Source: Wuchereria bancrofti (Eukaryota > Nematoda > Chromadorea > Rhabditida > Onchocercidae). Taken from it: 64,000 nt of DNA. The DNA lies in NCBI GenBank assembly GCA_005281725.1, contig SSBO01000009.1:6510303-6574302 (forward strand), given 5' to 3'. The notes under the pieces are model-generated. The model searched no databases, was not told the origin of the DNA, and saw only the letters and a list, made by a program, of their open reading frames with translations. Position numbers and translations under genes: made by a program. This document shows, piece by piece, positions 1-19,006 of the stretch. Every line of letters begins with the position of its first letter. The first letter of the stretch is position 1.

Positions 1-122
1 ATTCCATTTACTTCCAAGTGCACTGCGTTTTATTTAGTTTATTTTTAATTAATTATTATTATTATAGTAATTGCTGTTGTCAGTGTGAGGAAATTTGGTT
101 TTTCTCACTACTCCATAAAATG

Positions 123-350
123 TTACTGTACCACAGATTGAATTTCATACTCGGTCAGAAAGTGAGTACAGATGGGTAATGTCGAAAAAGTTTGTAAATA
201 AATCACGGGTTGTGCCCAAACATTGACATCCGCCGGAAGTCGAAATACTTCAAAAGAATCCACTAGTTCACGAGCTCCGGATCCTGCCGCCTGATTAATT
301 CGCATATCAACCAAAGCATCGGTGGGATGGTAAGGTGCGCAGTGACTGAA
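123..350 (-). CDS. candidate 3'-terminal exon of an unidentified gene
   Basis: An open frame of 75 codons reads on the minus strand to a TAA at 123-125. It starts in phase after a plausible acceptor (ACTACAG just above 350). Composition is coding-like and richer in G+C than its surroundings, with the core DALVDMRINQAAGSGARE followed by LVDSFEVFRLPADV. I do not recognise the protein. No cysteine pattern or membrane segment is evident. An in-frame stop lies just upstream of the acceptor, so any earlier exon must be at higher coordinates. One short candidate lies near 470-530 (core REFDTFEYPHG), but its phase could not be joined. The upstream DNA is occupied by transposon debris, so this may be the tail of a broken gene. 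Presence as an exon is moderately likely; function unknown. Confidence 0.35.
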   Translation of the reverse strand, partial: FSHCAPYHPTDALVDMRINQAAGSGARELVDSFEVFRLPADVNVWAQPVIYLQTFSTLPICTHFLTEYEIQSVVQ

Positions 351-1377
351 CTGTAGTCAGGTAGCGATGTGCAGATATGTTGTAGCAAACCATTTCCAGA
401 AAATGGTTTACGAATGGATTGCTAATCATAATTCTGTTTGTCTTCATTTACGAAAGATGCCAACTAAAACCGTGAGGGTACTCAAATGTATCAAATTCAC
501 GACTGAGTGGCAGGAAGGTATGTTTTGAAATTCTTCTATTTCAAATTCATTTATAAAAGAAAGCAAGCAATCACTACGAAATGTTTCTAACATAAACACT
601 CATTGTGCTTATACCAATGATTGTTCATTTTGAATAAAGCAAAATTACTTTAAATAACCAAAATATATTAGCAGCACATCCCTGCTTTTAAGGTTTACTT
701 TCATTTCCCTGTGGATACCCTTATGGCTAACTGCCTTTGTAATATTACGGCTGGCGTTGGCATATGCCTGTGGTAGAGCCTCCCAAGTCAGACAGGTCTC
801 AACTGAAGGGTCAAACAAAGTGTGTCCACGAGCAGAATGGGCTCATTAGCTTTAGAGCAACCATCTTAGGAGAGGGATAGTTTAACTCTACTCAAAGCCA
901 GATCGATGGAACTCGTTCGCCTTGCAAAGCTGTCCATCTAAGAGAAGGATACTCCAAACAAAATTGTGACATTAGGATTTCGTTGCTATCATCCAAGTTT
1001 GTTAGACCTGATAAACGAATTTCAAGTGTAAAAAAGGGACCAGTTCTGTGCACGCTGTGACTCACTAAAAAAGAGATTGGCACTAGAGATGACAGTCTCG
1101 TTCGATACTGCTATCGTAAAATAGGGTCTGGTTCGAGTAAATTGTAGAGCTGAATAGTTAATGCTTTGCAGAGAAAACAACATTTGATAAATATTTTATT
1201 GAGATAAAGGCTACCGTTGGTCGTAGTTATTAAATAATATTAGAAAGCTTATGAAAGTAGATGTAAGAGAAATGAATGTCAGATTGCTATTCAAAAAACT
1301 TGATCTTGATAACGGGTATAATTGCTTATATAGTAACAATTAACTCATAGTAACACGCATGATTTACAATATAGGAG
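351..1377. other. non-coding stretch with a G+C-richer block
   Basis: No gene can be supported here. Positions 740-1150 stand out as richer in G+C than the flanks. The block carries partly open frames on both strands with no recognisable domain. It may be the 5' untranslated part of the RTE-type element whose body lies at 2455-5670, but this is a guess from composition and order only. Confidence 0.4.
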
Positions 1378-1482
1378 GTCAGCTAAACAAAGTGCTGTTA
1401 ACCTCATCAACAATCAGATCCAAGTGATGAGCTGAAAAGCTGCAAAGAAAGTCAGCTAAACGAAGTGTTGTTAACTTTATCA
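1378..1482. repeat. imperfect direct repeat pair, 72-bp period
   Basis: A 33-bp sequence beginning GTCAGCTAAAC at 1378-1410 recurs at 1450-1482 with only four base differences. Neither copy is coding. Confidence 0.8.
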
Positions 1483-1605
1483 AATTCGAATATAATTTAC
1501 AGTTAGTAAGAAATCGACAAATAACAAAAAAAAAAGTGAATAAAAAGCTGATGATTATAAACAATCTAATTGGGGACAAATTCCAACACATATTTTTTGT
1601 TAACA

Positions 1606-1785
1606 AACCAAATAAGCTTAGCTATATGGAAGGTGAATATTAGTTAAATGATTCCTTACGTTAGATTGGGACATTTGTCCAAGGAATGTTCTAGCAATGC
1701 AATTTTCATTTCTATGGATTTAATATAATTTTATTTCTACGTATTATAATTGGGATTTTCCGACAATTGTTGCTCTACATGAAGA
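1606..1785 (+). repeat. direct repeat, copy 1 (partner at 3848-4046)
   Basis: Roughly 180 bp that align, with small indels, to 3848-4046. Shared blocks include ATAAGCT-AGCTA, AATGATT-CTTACGT-AGAT, ATGGATT, TTTTATTTC-AC-TATTAT and TTTCCGACA / TTTCCCGACA. The two copies bracket the endonuclease part of the dead retrotransposon, so they may be two insertions of one unnamed short interspersed repeat. Terminal features cannot be defined by eye. Confidence 0.6.
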
Positions 1786-3020
1786 AGGCAGTCTCCTAAA
1801 GAATTTGTTTTCCTCTCAAATATGGTGCCGGCTACCCAGTCTTTTGGTCAAGTAAACCCAAAGCCGAATGTTTCCAATCAGAAGTTGACTTCACGATCAA
1901 AAAATCATCTCCAAGTGTTAAATTTGACAACATGTCATTTCGATTGAATTATCTTCTTATTTGGAAGCGTTTTTAGTATTATATGCTCTTGTTATTGTCG
2001 TAACTCTACTATGTCAACAATAACTTTATTGTCTTTTGCGACATCGTACAATATCACATTTATATAATAGAAGGAAATGAACGAGCTGAATATGAAATTA
2101 TACCAATAAGTCACTGAATGTTCGCCAAGTTGTCTACCTTCTCTCCATCAACGTTTGTTGAAAGTGAACTGAGTGTGTGTTCAGACCAACCGAGTCAAAG
2201 CTTGTAGTATCCAAAAACTGAGCTCAGGCAAAGGTTTCAACTTCTTACATAGTGCAAATGGCTTGCAACAAAGCGCATCATTACAGTGAGTAAACAGCTG
2301 TCACTGTCACGTGTTCTTAACTCTTCACATAGTGTTGGTTGATTTACAACATCACATCACTTACTCAAATGAGTGACGAATTGGAAAACTATGATATTTT
2401 GATATTGCAAGCAAATTTCAACATGTTATGAATTTATCTTGATTTTTTTGACACTCTTTACGTCTTCCATTACAGAACAAGCAACACGTTGTTCATTTCA
2501 ACATATATTCCAGCTTTGCAAGCTGATCCTGCAGAAAAAGGCAAATTTCACATCGACGTCCGCCGTCCTACCAACAGATTCCTGTAGATCATAAAATCAT
2601 AGTCCTAAATAACTTCAACGCCAGAATAGGGAAGAATTTTGAAATCTGAAAAGAAAGCCAGGTGTGCATCACAAACAGCGTCTTTCAGGAGAAAGACAGT
2701 CTGAAGACAATTTAGATACATTCTCGATCCAAGCACTAGCATCTCATCGACTACATTTTAATGCGTTAAAGAAATTCCCGCAATGTTTATCATATTTGAG
2801 TTATGCTCAATCATATTTATTACACGTTATATTTAGTTATGCTTAATCATACCCGAATTATATCATAATGGTTAAATAGACCTTGTGCGATGGAAACAAT
2901 CCTTACTTTCAGGAAACAACCAAAGTCTGCAGCCTCAAAAACAGCAAGAAAGAGGTTTTAGGTAAATTACAACTTCCAGATAAACCTTGAAACTAGACTA
3001 GTAGATAATTTGGCAACATA

Positions 3021-3407
3021 TTAAAGATAGCGTTTGTCGAAAAATCGAAAGACTTTATTGTTTTGATTGTGGTTGGAATTGATACAGATGAATGTGTTGA
3101 AGAATCCGTTGTAACTATTTTTATTAGCCATATGTTCATTAATTTCTTCATCACTTGGTGAATGTTCTTTGCGAGTTAAGTCATGCATTTTATTCAGAGT
3201 TATGATCTTGCTTGCATTCCTTGTCAAACAAAAAAGTTTGTATTCCTCCTTTGCAACTAATTTAGCATCAGTTAGTGCTCCGTGCAATTCTCTATCCTCT
3301 AATAATATATTAAAAACGCTTAAAGATGCGGATGACACTATAAAGTTTTTTCTTGCAAGTGACAATGCATCTAGCACTCTATCTGAAGAAATTAACCTAA
3401 ACTTCAT
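3021..3407 (-). pseudogene. dnaQ: bacterial dnaQ fragment (DNA pol III epsilon), likely Wolbachia-derived
   Basis: A 128-codon open frame matches the C-terminal half of the DnaQ 3'-5' proofreading exonuclease. Residues 9-22 (DRVLDALSLARKNF) fit the family stretch around the third exonuclease motif. Residues 27-29 (ASL) and 41-57 (LHGALTDAKLVAKEEYK) fit the HGAL-D-LLA block, which carries the catalytic His and Asp of the ExoIII-epsilon motif. Residues about 86-96 (SDEEINEHMAN) fit the conserved C-terminal tail of proteobacterial DnaQ. The N-terminal half, with the first two acidic residues, is absent, and the tail runs into unrelated residues. The ORF has no splice sites and lies inside a dead retrotransposon, so it is not expected to be a working gene. 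The simplest reading is a nuclear transfer from the Wolbachia endosymbiont common in filariae. Another alphaproteobacterial source cannot be excluded by eye. Confidence 0.72.
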
Positions 3408-3847
3408 TGTATAACTTCATACCAAGGAACTTAACAATATACTGATTTCATAAAGTCTAGGAATGTGAGACAAATATGAGATGAAGAAAATGAATAAATT
3501 GATGGGGAATTTAAATGGATCGAATTAAATGGATGTGAGAGAGCAACCGAACCATAACTTGCTGGATAAAAAACTGACCAAGATAAAGGGTTTAAATATA
3601 GTGGACACTGACTTGCAGCAAGTATGATTACATTGAGTAAAGAGTAAGATGATCTTTACTCTTTATACAGTAATAGATGGGCTGTAATATATATGAATGA
3701 TTTCCTCATGAGAATGACTATTAGATTAGAAATTTTTGGACATTGTAAGCAAATTTGGTTTGGAACAAAGGAATAAATTTTAACATATTAATTTTAACAT
3801 ATGCACATGCATACCTTTTGTTAACAGTTAAAAATTTCTAGACAAGC

Positions 3848-4046
3848 AGATAAGCTCAGCTACAGTGGTAGATGAGTGTTGGGATAATGATTGCTTACGT
3901 GAGATGCAATTTGAAACAGTTTTATATTTCTTTAAAGAAAGCTCAATTAAGACAAATTTTAGTATTATGGATTAACACAGTTTTATTTCGACATATTATT
4001 GTAATTTGGTTTTTCCCGACAGGTTTTTTTCCTTGCAGATCTCCAC
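3848..4046 (+). repeat. direct repeat, copy 2 (partner at 1606-1785)
   Basis: Second copy of the repeat described at 1606-1785. It ends immediately before the place where the RTE open reading frame resumes at about 4050. It is therefore part of the roughly 1-kb block that interrupts the element. Confidence 0.6.
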
Positions 4047-5670
4047 AGATTATCTAGGTTTCTTCCCAAAGAAAAACAAAGATTACTTGGATGAAAAGAA
4101 CCAAGAGATCAGGAAATGTTGTCAAAGAAGTGAATTATCTACCAAGCATATCCCTCTCAGTCATCTACCATAAGAAAAATAGCCTTTCAAGATGAAAGGA
4201 TACATTAGATTCCGACAAAAATCTCGAGACATCCAGAACAAATGGCGGATCAGTTTGGCAGAAAAAATTTAATTGTGTGACCGCGGAGGATTATATGCAG
4301 ATATGAACGCGGATAAACGGATTTTTTTTTTTTTGTAGTGTGTTTTTGTTGACGTCGTAAGTACATAAGTGCCGGCTCGTTAACTTCCTTAAAACTATTC
4401 AATCTATTTACAACTAACTACACTTTGTTTGGGTTTTTTGTCCGCATTCTCGACTGAAAGAGATGAAGACAATCAGAGGGGGAATTGCGTACTTTTGTTT
4501 GATTCAAACCTTTGTTTGAATACCGCATTCTGTGACACTTCTAGTTCCTTCTTGTTCATCTGCTTCCCGAACTGATTTCTCGAAAGTTGCTGATTTTTTT
4601 TTGGATGGATGTACTCCATTGCAGCAGTACATCCATCTAAAAGTCAGTGGTTTCAGAGCTAACAGAAACATCACAGGTATGATATTTGTCCTCAGGCAAC
4701 TACAAGGAAAATGTAGAGAACAGAATAAAGGACTTTACGTGACATTTATTGATCTCATTAAAACATTTGATCCTATCAACAGGAAAGACATGGCAGGTCA
4801 TTCAACGATTAAGATGCTCCTTCATCTTTAAGTCCCTCAAAATGATCACCTGTGAACCAGCACGATCAGTCAGTTACGGAAATATACCCTCTGAATCATT
4901 CCTAACCTTCATTCGTCTTTGAAGCATTCTGATTTACAGAAGCTTTAGAACTTTTTGGACTGAAAGTCAGTTTGAGGAAAATAGAAGTTCTATACCATCC
5001 CGCACCACAAGTGGACATCATTATCTCCACATCACTATCATATTTGGGAAGCATCATATCCTTGACGCGAAGATCGATTCACAATAGCTTAACATGCACA
5101 CAGAGCATCCGGAAGACTTTAGTGCGAAGCGATCAACAAGTGAAGCAAAATATTAAGATTAGTGTCTGTAAAGCGATTATATCGTTTACTCTTTTATATG
5201 GATTTTAGCCATGATTATCTAGCACCATTATCAACGATTCCTCGAACGCTTATATCAGCCATCAAACATTCCTAAACATCTATTGGAACGACTATGTGAT
5301 CAACGTTACCGTTCTCGAGAAAGCTGAGATCCCCAATATTGAGGACACAGCAGTGCTGGACAGGAAACATCCCCAGAGACTCGCTAAGATTGTGTGCTCT
5401 ATATGAACTTCCCATCAGCTACTGCAACAGAAGAGATGGTCTACTCTCAGCCTTAAATTGGGAGACATGGAAGCATATCGTCCACACTGCTGATAGGATC
5501 GGTCTCGAATATGCTAGCAGGAGAAGGGAGCTTGCCACCCTTTCGTGTTCTGTCCAGCCTACCTAAGAACACCTTTCGTGTGTTTTTTCTAATCGGATTT
5601 GTCTATCCCGCATTAGTCTCTTCAGCCACGAACACATTTGTATCAATTTGTGAATAGAACCCCTCACAAA

Positions 5671-7503
5671 TCTTCGTTCGCGAAGCACACCCATCATATA
5701 TACATCCCCTTTCTCCTGAGAGTTGTGAGATCCTAAAAATTGCAAAAGCATTCCAAGGTTTCATAATTAAAGTTTAATCGTTTATCAATATTTCGTATCA
5801 CTGTTACTAAGGATTGGTCTCGATGAAAAAATAACATGCTAGCAGGAAGAATGGACCTTGCCAGCCAGCACCACCAAGGAGATTGTGTTTCTCAATGTTT
5901 CGATGTAGAATGTATTTCACGTTCCAGACGTCACAATACTGTTGACCGAATAATTGATTTAAAAAAATTATTAATGAGATTTGAGAAGTACTGGTTAGCT
6001 TGAAGTCATGCGATAATTACTGTGAATCAAGCTTCATATAATTCTCTTAATTTAAATTTTAGATTTGTCATTGCACGAAAGCTTTCGCTTTTAAAACTTT
6101 TCTGATTTGTATTTCAGCAAAGACAATGGCGCAAAATATCAGCGACTTTAGTAATGATTGATATGCATAATAACAGATTACAAATTGCGACAAAGATAAA
6201 AAGATATAATAGATTCAAAGAAAATTTGTTTACTTAAAGATAAAAAGACTGCTTGAAAGCATGTTTAGAAGAAATTAATAACCTGTTTGTGAAAATTCAA
6301 GATTACCAGTATTTTTATGTTAATGATTGCAGTGCATGAAATAAACAGATTAACACAAACGGTGGATAAGTTCCAAAAAAAGCAGAGGATCGATTAAAAT
6401 AATACATCATATACTTGTACAGTCAAAATGAGGTGTATTTTAAGCAATAGTATCTGACAATATGGTGAAAAAATATCTGACCTGACCATCAAATCAAATA
6501 GATTTTTGCTCTTAACCTTCAGTTGTTAAACTGACATATTTCTATTATTTAAATAATTGGTCAGGGATTTCCAAATTATTCGAGAAAATTTCTAAATCCC
6601 AAAAAAATCAGATTGTAAAACTTGTTGCCAGATCAGATTTTTTAAGGAAATAAAGAGAAAATGAAATCTTTTGAAGAAAAACCAAAACCCAATAATTATT
6701 TTTCAAACAAGAAAAGAACTGATTTAGAATTACACAACGTAAATTAGGCCACATGGCAAGAAAGAAAGATGCAAAGCAGTGCGTATGCGTACAGCAATTA
6801 GTTAATTTGTTGTTCCGAAAGAATCCGGGGAAGAAATCACGTGACTCGTAGGAAAACAAGTATTCAATCAATTACATATGAAAATGGGTGTGTGAAATTA
6901 AAAACACATATGACACTGAGATACTAAAATCAAAAAATTTTAATGAGATCATTTGGTAAGTGGAATGCTTCATAGAGATAGAAATAATGTTAAAGAAAAA
7001 TCTAAACTGCAGAACCTGGACGTAAATCGCTAGACTTAATTATTAAGCACTAAAAAAGTGGTTGCTGGAGTTTTAAACTAAATCTGGATTAGGACTTGAA
7101 GTATGAATCCAGATTTAAATCTGAATCCAGTTTTATCTAAATAAGAATTTCCTATTTCAAGTAATCCATAACTAACAACTCTTCAGCACATTAATACTGT
7201 CATGGTTTTAAAAAAATGTAAGTGTTAAAGAATTCAGTTTTTTATAAAATCTGCAATCATTCTGCAATCATTATGCAATCATTCTGATTAAGCCTAGAAA
7301 TATAAAAATTCTTATGAGAATGATATTATTTCTTGACGGAAACAAATTTTCTGATTTTTTTTTGAGACACACTAAATTCACAAGAAAAAGGTTGCCCAAA
7401 TCTTTTAAGATCTTATAAAAGAAAGCATTTCTACACTCTAAGAAGAATATTACTAAATCATGAGATTTAAAATAAAAAATAAGATAAATAAAGAGATGAA
7501 GTG
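5671..7503. other. intergenic, nothing recognised
   Basis: AT-rich DNA between the retrotransposon and the 3' end of the PKC gene. The short open frames here (for example 6608-6871 on the minus strand) have no domain, no splice context and biased AT-rich codons. Nothing supported. Confidence 0.6.
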
Positions 7504-15872
<8,369 letters not shown>

Positions 15873-15910
15873 AATTATATATAATTACTTCACCATATCT
15901 TTTAATACTG
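15873..15910 (-). promoter_or_regulatory. splice acceptor, short 5' leader and 3-codon uORF of pkc-1
   Basis: On the minus strand a strong acceptor (TTTTTAACTTCTTCAG, its CAG at 15908-15910) lies 35 nt upstream of the start codon. The leader begins TATTAAAAGATATGG and contains an upstream ATG that reads ATG GTG AAG TAA, a minimal upstream ORF. The acceptor means the coding exon is either trans-spliced to a leader RNA or joined to a non-coding or alternative exon further upstream in the gene desert. Confidence 0.5.
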
Positions 15911-16841
15911 AAGAAGTTAAAAAATAAATAGAGGAGTTAGTTTTACATAATAATTCGATAGATTTTTCGTTCTTCAATGGAAGCTTGTCAAAAAAATAAG
16001 CTAAAATAAAAATATTAAACAAAATATAGACATCGTTTATTTACATCGCTCTTTACTAACTTTAATCAGTTTTTTCCATCCAACAAGGGCAATGCTGGAA
16101 AATAAATAATCGATTAACAATTAAAACATTGTCTTGTAGAACATGAGATAAATAATATCCTGATAACAGTAATCGAAGATAAATAGCGTAAGTAAATAAG
16201 GAAATAATTACTTGCGGGAATGTGAAAGGTATTGAGTTCAAGGGGTAAAAAATATGGGAGTTGGAGAGTGTTGAGTGATGTAGTAATGATGATGGATTTA
16301 ATGAGAAATTTGATAACAAGAATTCTTGAAACGATTAAATTGCTTATCGTTGTTATATCTATAGTGAAGTTATAGTGCCGGGAACAAGAGTTGAATTATC
16401 CAAAGGGGAAGATGAGTAGAGAAAGTTGGTATTTCATTTTCGGATGAATTCACTCATTCATACTCTCTTCCCTACTGTCCTTTTTACTGAATACATAAAT
16501 TTTCTATGCTTCTTTTTCTGTTTTTCCTTCTCATGGTTTTTGATTCAAACCTTGAACTAAAAAAAAGAAAAATGGATTAGTTTAAAGCTTCCAACTGGGG
16601 ATTTGATACAAAGAAAATAAAATAAAAGTCATGTAGAAAAATGCTGAGAGTCTGTCTCGCTTTGTGTAATAGTAGTGAGTGTTTGAAGCTCTAAAATACC
16701 GAGAAATCTTTGGGATTTGAGGGTCCTGGAAAAGCCATGAGAGTTGAGAATTTCCGGAAAAAAGCATGAAGACAAAACGATCGAATAACGGAAGAAAAAA
16801 GAAAAAATAGCAGTTCTAGCTCCTCCAGACTAGTCCTATCT

Positions 16842-16891
16842 ACCTATAAATAATATGCTTTGTGTAATAGTAGTGACCTATAAATAATATG
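16842..16891. repeat. short tandem repeat, 34-bp period
   Basis: ACCTATAAATAATATG occurs at 16842-16857 and again at 16876-16891. A neighbouring phrase, GCTTTGTGTAATAGTAGTGA, also occurs twice, near 16659 and 16857, which points to local duplication. Confidence 0.75.
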
Positions 16892-16909
16892 GCCCTGATA
16901 GTCCATAAC

Positions 16910-16964
16910 TACATACATACATACACACATACACATACATACACGTACATACATATACACACAT
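16910..16964. repeat. (ACAT)n microsatellite
   Basis: Imperfect tetranucleotide repeat of ACAT/ACAC units. It generates the apparent long minus-strand open frames around 16844-17172. Confidence 0.9.
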
Positions 16965-18933
16965 GCAGAAACATAGCAAATTGCAGTTGAGAGGCGGAAT
17001 ATGTGGAAAAACACCTCGAAGGATGAGAGCAGGAATTGATATTGGTTTTGCATTGCATGGGAAAAGTGAGTAGCGTGCAGCATTCTGAAATGATTTCAGA
17101 TTGAGAAGAGATGGCGGAGTGCGGGATAAAATTGTTTTTCTTTTTTCTAATTTGAGTTGAGCAGCGCGACATGTCGATGTAATGTGAAGAGCGGAAAATA
17201 AAATTTGGCTGCCTTATTTATATGTTCAATTAAATTCCCATCCGTATTAGGACGTGGTATGTTGTCGCTTCTTCAGGCACCATAATTACCTAATCGCTGG
17301 AAGATTAGAAACGCTTTTTTATCAACAAGCTAAACAGCCAAACTTGAACAAGCCAACAAAGATCTGGACTTTTTATACTTTATTTATTTATTCGGTTATA
17401 GATGATTCTGCATCGAATATGCAGTTTGAAATTGACTACTAAACTAAGACTGAATTGCTTTACTGATAAATAGTTTTTACCAAAATATTCATGACCGCTT
17501 AATACATATAGAAATGCATCGCTTTAATTCGGACAAAAATTGTTTTGAAATTTACTTATAGATTTTCAAAATGCTTTTAAAAAATGTTACTTATAAAAAA
17601 GGGAATATAAAGATTTTGGAAATAAGTACGCTATGAAATTATGGCTACATTTTTTAAAATTTTATAACAAGAAGCAGAAAATTGTCTTGTCTCTGTTACT
17701 TGATTGCGTTAATTCATTAACTGAAAATGATGAAAATTTAAAGCTACTCTTCCATATTTGTTGATAGTAACATTTCTATATCGAAGTATAATTCTCTCGT
17801 TTTTCGTACTTTCGTACTTCTCTCTTTTATCTGTCGTACTTTGCTTGATTTTAATAAATCTTGAATTGCTTAAGTGACTAATGTTAAATGAGCTAAGGAT
17901 AAGCTGTTGTAACAAAAGGTAAACAAAGTTATCCATTCATGTGACAGTTTTTTTGCATTACTTTATGTTGCGTCTACAAAATAATTGATTTCGTTCTCGA
18001 ATAAGTTCTAGATTTTCCTTTTCACTGAGGTTCCTCTCGATTTCCAAAACTTTCTTATCGGTTGAAAATATAAAATAACAAAAACTTCTAATTCATTTTC
18101 TAATTTCGCTGTCTTCTCGATAACTGGTAGCCATGCTACTTTGTTATAATTTAGAGTGATTTAAAACAGGAATAATGCAAAATTCGTAAAAACGGATGAA
18201 AAAAAGGATCATACAAGATAATGAATCTTCTTCGCCAATCATGCAAAACATATATAATACCAATGGGGAATTGATAAATTTCTCTAAAATATGTCTTGAC
18301 TCCATAAACCGGAATTTAGAATAGTATTAACATTCTTTTTCGCCTATTCATGAAAAGGCCTCTCATGTGAAGTAATTCATAAAAAGTGCTCATATCAAGT
18401 GAGAGTACGTGAAGCGGAGCAATATCGACCCAGAGAAATTAAATCTCACAAAAATTTAGTTTCTATTTTTTTCTCTCCTTCTCTCTCATTTTTTCTTTGA
18501 GATTAATAAACAAAAGGAATTTCTTAAAAAGGCTGAACAGAGAGATATTTCAGATATTACTAAATGAAAATTATTTGTAAGAGAAATCTTTCTAGAATCT
18601 ACATAATTGTGAACTATCTGCAATAAGTCATTTTAGAACGAATAAGATTATTTTAACAAACGGGAAAATTGACACAATAATTGTTGTAATATTAAATATT
18701 ACTTATTATGATATTTCACTACAAAACTGCAAATTTGCTTTATTGTAATATAAACAAGTTGTCACCTTGGCTCATACAACAACATTTCTGAACTCATTGG
18801 TGACAGAACGAAGAAACACTTTGATTATCTGTTTAATTATTATAAGCATTTGAAATAATGTCACAAAAAGAAATTAAATAATTTGTTTTGATTATCGCAT
18901 TAAATGGCTGTTGTTTAAGATTGCTTCCAGCAG

Positions 18934-19006
18934 GTAGCATATGTATCAGTCCAGGTCGAGCAGAACATCCTAGGCTTGAATAAACTTGACCAGATGCATA
19001 TGTTAC
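18934..19006 (+). ncRNA. candidate pre-miRNA-like hairpin
   Basis: The sequence folds back on itself: GTAGCATATGTATC at 18934-18947 pairs with GATGCATATGTTAC at 18993-19006 over 14 positions with two G-U pairs. Pairing continues after a mismatch with small bulges toward a loop of about 25-30 nt. Base composition is near 45% G+C in DNA that is much poorer around it. Size and shape suit a metazoan microRNA precursor, but I do not recognise the arm sequences as a known nematode family. Expression is untested, and the strand could be either. Confidence 0.35.

Larger units (their letters stand above)
2455..5670 (+). mobile_element. decayed RTE-clade non-LTR retrotransposon, interrupted
   Basis: Frameshifted and stop-ridden pieces appear in the order of an RTE polyprotein. 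About 2455-2780 holds the apurinic endonuclease end (STYIPALQADPAEKGKF, and a later LIDYIL motif). A weak linker piece follows near 2900-3025. About 4050-4290 holds the endonuclease-RT linker (SRDIQNKW, LAEKI). About 4510-4860 holds the start of reverse transcriptase, including palm motif A (KGLYVTFIDLIKTFD near 4730-4772). About 4920-5570 holds the distal RT and C-terminal part (LRKIEVLYHPAPQ, SVCKAIISFTLLYG, FLNIYWNDYV). A finger-like tail lies near 5570-5660. The catalytic YADD/FADD block and motif B are deleted between about 4860 and 4920, so the copy is dead. The interruption at about 3026-4050 carries the dnaQ fragment and one direct repeat. Boundaries are approximate and no target-site duplication was found. 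RTE elements of the AviRTE group are known in some filariae. Assignment to that group is inference. Confidence 0.75.

Noticed and set aside
740..1150. Possible RTE 5' untranslated region or a second gene fragment
   Set aside because: Higher G+C and partly open frames, but no motif on either strand; kept only as an unexplained block.
3169..3414. 81-codon plus-strand frame
   Set aside because: It is the antisense shadow of the dnaQ fragment at 3021-3407.
16844..17172. Cys/Tyr/Met-rich minus-strand frames
   Set aside because: Created by the ACAT microsatellite at 16910-16964.
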